Source: Stenotrophomonas raiganjensis (SeqCode)
GTDB taxonomy: Bacteria; Pseudomonadota; Gammaproteobacteria; Xanthomonadales; Xanthomonadaceae
Assembly: GCF_030658505.1 (NCBI RefSeq)
Contig: NZ_JAUTXR010000125.1
Location: 1 to 64,000 of the forward strand
Direction: 5' to 3'
DNA: 64,000 bases
Shown here: one piece after another, positions 62,601 through 64,000 of the stretch
Numbering within the stretch: the first letter of the stretch is position 1
Layout of the letters: each line of letters opens with the position of its first letter
Notes under the pieces: generated by a model
The model's input: the letters and a program-made list of their open reading frames with translations, nothing else
Told to the model about the DNA's origin: nothing
The model's database searches: none
Position numbers and translations under genes: made by a program

Positions 62601-62724
62601 GCTGCTCACCCTCTCCGGTGTAACCACGCACGTTCGCCCGCAGCCATCCATCCACCGTCATCCGGCCATGCTGGTGGGTTTCCAGCGCTTCACCCGGCAT
62701 GCGGGAAGGAAACACGCGGATCAC
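59662..62724 (-). CDS. J-like tail tip/host specificity protein
   Basis: 1020 aa. N-terminal small beta domain, then a hydrophobic segment (AAVIYWVVVAVVAAYAIYM, about 80-100), then RANTARLGSPVREVLGRCRVWADYLVQPV, a stretch typical of siphophage tip proteins. Repeated beta regions with Gly/Thr/Ser-rich loops (61-62 kb) and a C-terminal domain ending with DPAFYQYDDA. It caps the tail and leads DNA entry. It is downstream of the peptidase gene by a 4-base overlap. Confidence 0.83.
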   Translation of the reverse strand: MIRVFPSRMPGEALETHQHGRMTVDGWLRANVRGYTGEGEQPIELEVDGAPVAPGAWATTWIDHGSDVRIYPVPHYEGIAAVIYWVVVAVVAAYAIYMANNLPGSRNGQGDSLSLDTARANTARLGSPVREVLGRCRVWADYLVQPVSRFVGEKSYRTHMFVCVGKGRHIIPVGSARLGNTPISSFGSDVQMTIYPPGADVGGDVRSENWVNSTEVGATASGTAGLDLSDTADVSTGINADSVTVSGNVITLNNATVTDANGNERPTSSVPSSWVVGAVLTLKVAASFTATTSGLYSIIAGSAVAELAPYVGMPVLLTYNGADYALFVASYVPGSPAVPGVGGSAARVTGSAAASNFDFSGSPVTFGISWRGTTYSVALVANYITLGVLLTAINDQLVDSGLVATQSGGVVTIAEAASPFAGGSITYSGLPASVFGSSPTSTVGVATSGGTPATQPRVTLAYDGPTGTAFGGLPPGVVSLAMSRGQSDYRIAAVSGLTLAVERLTEAGVVDTSWPGWTSRTATDYSATGFQEGEEWLGPFLVCPNGETTDAFEYDFNFPSGLIWYTSKGNKRTFTVSIRVGYRVYGSGAPWTVRTHTYTGYSEDAVGFTERITLGAPGQVEVRIRRVTERGGNSARDACYWQGLRARLSQRPTRYDDLTTIGLTVTTGTKLAAQTDRRFNVEATRLYDQGTARSISGAMIHVMRSLGLPADQIDTDTLQHLEDTYWTPRGEFFDFSAEKSGTSALDMLQMAAQAGMGYFLLIDSMCSAGREGVKGWRGGISPQRQLEPLSTSFISPGPDDYDGVDVTYVDEVTWAAETVECRLPGVTEPWKVETYELQGVGTRDRAYRIGMRRLMKHQGQRLTYKTKTEMMGLVYQYGDRVKLFDDIPGSSTTSTMIESARLDGTRLLIEVGEYLDWSLPAPRCLVRFQDGTLSGVMVPTRVDDHRLTIAASALPGEHAFNTWIMDDPTIDPPELIFCDSTRAGYDAVLAELTPGEDGSVELTALQYDPAFYQYDDATAP

Positions 62725-63098
62725 GCGTAGTACTCCACACGATTGAAGCGGCGCTCAAAGCGCGCCACAGGCAGGACGGTCACGTTGCGGCCGTCGTTAC
62801 ATTCGAGCGTGCACATGCGGCCATCTACCTCTACCAGCACGGCAACGTGGGTCACCATGCTGCCCTCGTAGCAGAACGCCACGGCACCCTCCACCAGGTC
62901 GCTGCCGGCGTGCTGCAGAACCGCCTGCTGTGCCAGCTCGGGCAGATCGTCACGGGTAGCCCCAGGGTGCTCATCCCACGGCGGCAACCCAAGGTCCCGC
63001 CGCACCTCATTGACCACGCCATAGCAGTCCAGTTCGGGGAACACGCGGCCGCCACTGACCCAGACAACGTCCAGGTATTTTTCAAGGTCGATCGTCAT
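62721..63098 (-). CDS. NlpC/P60-like tail assembly peptidase
   Basis: 125 aa from MTIDLEKYL. C25 in LDCYGVVNEVRRD and H84 in THVAVLVE form the Cys-His pair of the NlpC/P60-type domain, which is the lambda K-like tail assembly protein in this position. Unlike K, the N-terminal Mov34 domain is missing, so it is a stand-alone peptidase. ATGA overlaps on both sides. Confidence 0.8.
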   Translation of the reverse strand: MTIDLEKYLDVVWVSGGRVFPELDCYGVVNEVRRDLGLPPWDEHPGATRDDLPELAQQAVLQHAGSDLVEGAVAFCYEGSMVTHVAVLVEVDGRMCTLECNDGRNVTVLPVARFERRFNRVEYYA

Positions 63099-63577
63099 GA
63101 GATGTAGCGCAGTCCGGGGTGCTTGGAGAGATTGAAGCGATCGCGCGGCCAGGCCGTGTCGAGGATGTTCATGAAGCCGGCCGTGATCTGGACCTCTGTG
63201 GCCGACCACTGGCCGCCCTTGATGACCATCGAGAGCGGACGCTTGATGGGTGCCAGCAGATCACTGCTCAGGTAGACCCGCAGGGTTACCGTCATCTCCT
63301 GCCGCGCGGCCAGCGCGGCACGGATCTTGGTGCTCACCACGCCATCAATGTTGGTCAGCGCGAAGCGCAGATCCTGTACGCCGTCGGCATTGCGAGCCGG
63401 CTTGGCCACGTCCATGCCGCAGGCCTTGAAGGTCACCGTCTGGCCCGTCTCCAGAACCGCAGTCAGGTCCTCCCAACCCTTGGTCAGGTAGTGGGTTTCA
63501 CCACCGACGGTGATGGCCAGCGTGTCGTGCTCGATCTCGCTGCCACCGGAAGCATATAGCCGTTCAAGGATGCTCAT
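63095..63577 (-). CDS. DUF1833-like tail assembly protein
   Basis: 160 aa from MSILERLYASGGSEIEHDTL. ITVGGETHYLTKGWEDLTA and the C-terminal FMNILDTAWPRDRFNLSKHPGL fit the DUF1833 family of siphophage tail proteins between the tape measure and tip genes. It overlaps both neighbours by 4 bases, as is normal in tail operons. Confidence 0.75.
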   Translation of the reverse strand: MSILERLYASGGSEIEHDTLAITVGGETHYLTKGWEDLTAVLETGQTVTFKACGMDVAKPARNADGVQDLRFALTNIDGVVSTKIRAALAARQEMTVTLRVYLSSDLLAPIKRPLSMVIKGGQWSATEVQITAGFMNILDTAWPRDRFNLSKHPGLRYIS

Positions 63578-64000
63578 GGCTGAGGCCACTCCCTGTTTGC
63601 GGCAAGGTCCACGACATTGGCCTGCAGGAAGCCTTCCGGGTACTCAGACCAACCATCAGCCAGCAGCGGCCGGAGGTACAGCTCCAGCTGCGCGGTGAAC
63701 ATCCACAGATTGCCGTTGGTCAACGTTGGACCGTCGTAAATGTCGGTGAACCGCGCCTTGTAGTAGTCCATGCCCAGCGGGCTGCGAAGGCGGCAGGCAA
63801 ACCAGGACACGCCATCGAATAGCTTCTCCTGGAACCACTTCTCGAACAGAGCAGCCTGCTGATCATTCAGCAGCCATCGCACCTCGGTCTGGCTCGGGGT
63901 GGCGGTGTAGGCCCGGCGTGGAAGGGACCGTCCGCTAACGAAGGTGGACCGCGTCTGCGGTGACACGTGGCGCAGCCCATAGCCCTCGCGCAGCGGTTCG
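63574..64000 (-). CDS. Tail protein, 5' end beyond the window (partial)
   Basis: About 142 aa visible; the frame stays open to the right edge (EPLREGYGLRH precedes a possible GTG at 63966), so the real start lies beyond 64000. RSLPRRAYTATPSQTEVRWL and FQEKLFDGVSWF resemble small beta tail proteins (M-like) upstream of DUF1833 genes. Annotated as partial. Confidence 0.7.
   Translation of the reverse strand, partial: EPLREGYGLRHVSPQTRSTFVSGRSLPRRAYTATPSQTEVRWLLNDQQAALFEKWFQEKLFDGVSWFACRLRSPLGMDYYKARFTDIYDGPTLTNGNLWMFTAQLELYLRPLLADGWSEYPEGFLQANVVDLAANREWPQP

Larger units (their letters stand above)
54691..64000. mobile_element. Prophage 2, left part (siphovirus-type), runs off the right edge
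   Basis: Begins at the second 48-bp tRNA-Lys repeat and contains a border gene, a SRAP protein, an HEPN-like gene, an SGNH tail fibre, a J-like tip protein, a peptidase and two tail assembly proteins. The layout (border gene, accessory genes, fibre) mirrors the left end of prophage 1, but the tail type differs. No integrase is seen; it should be at the other end next to an intact tRNA-Lys. Confidence 0.85.

Noticed and set aside
60565..62730. 721-aa open frame opposite the J-like gene
   Set aside because: Antisense shadow; Arg/His/Gly-rich with no domain.

Overview
The window looks like the chromosome of a Stenotrophomonas-type gammaproteobacterium (Xanthomonadaceae). The basis is high GC, a xanthomonad copL-copA-copB copper operon, and the gene families seen. 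The genus call is inference from family recognition; no database was searched. Chromosome occupies about 1-10.5 kb and the rest is phage. Chromosomal genes are recQ, copLAB, a GNAT acetyltransferase, a small zinc-ribbon protein, a CPBP membrane protease, a stand-alone receiver protein, two convergently related esterases and a small secreted protein. The first ~310 bases hold implausible homopolymer runs and may be bad sequence.

Prophage 1 (10495-54738) is complete and bounded by a 48-bp direct repeat. The repeat is the 3' half of a minus-strand tRNA-Lys (anticodon loop CTTTTAA). It is a podovirus-type phage with a BPP-1/BcepC6B-like structural module. From right to left on the minus strand: cro, CII-like regulator, replication initiator, DnaB helicase, Ref and RuvC-like nucleases, a possible Q-type late regulator, a HEPN-like accessory gene, holin/endolysin/Rz/Rz1, TerS/TerL, portal, scaffold, capsid, Bbp16-like cement, tail tubular proteins, internal virion proteins (one of 1997 aa with a zinc-protease motif) and two tail fibres. 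From left to right on the plus strand: CI repressor, a membrane protein, a chain of small overlapping early genes, Bet/exonuclease recombination, a Dam-type methylase, a DUF4224 protein and the integrase, which abuts the right att site. CI/Cro control is readable: two near-identical sigma70 promoters (one for cro, one for the rightward early operon) are each covered by operators of the form TAAAC-N5-GTTTA.

Prophage 2 starts at 54691 and runs off the right edge. It is a different phage, with siphovirus-type tail genes: a J-like tip protein, an NlpC/P60-like peptidase, two further tail assembly proteins and an SGNH tail fibre. It sits in tandem with prophage 1 at the same tRNA-Lys. Neither 48-bp copy has a proper tRNA 5' half, so the intact tRNA-Lys, and probably prophage 2's own integrase, should lie beyond 64 kb. 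The left ends of both prophages share integrase arm-type sites at matching distances from att. Both also carry a leftmost gene with the same palindrome plus -10 box and an apparently leaderless start.

The most interesting material is accessory: the palindrome-controlled border genes, two HEPN-like proteins (Rx4H motif), a plus-strand membrane protein inserted in the replication block, a SRAP-domain protein, and the tandem att architecture itself.
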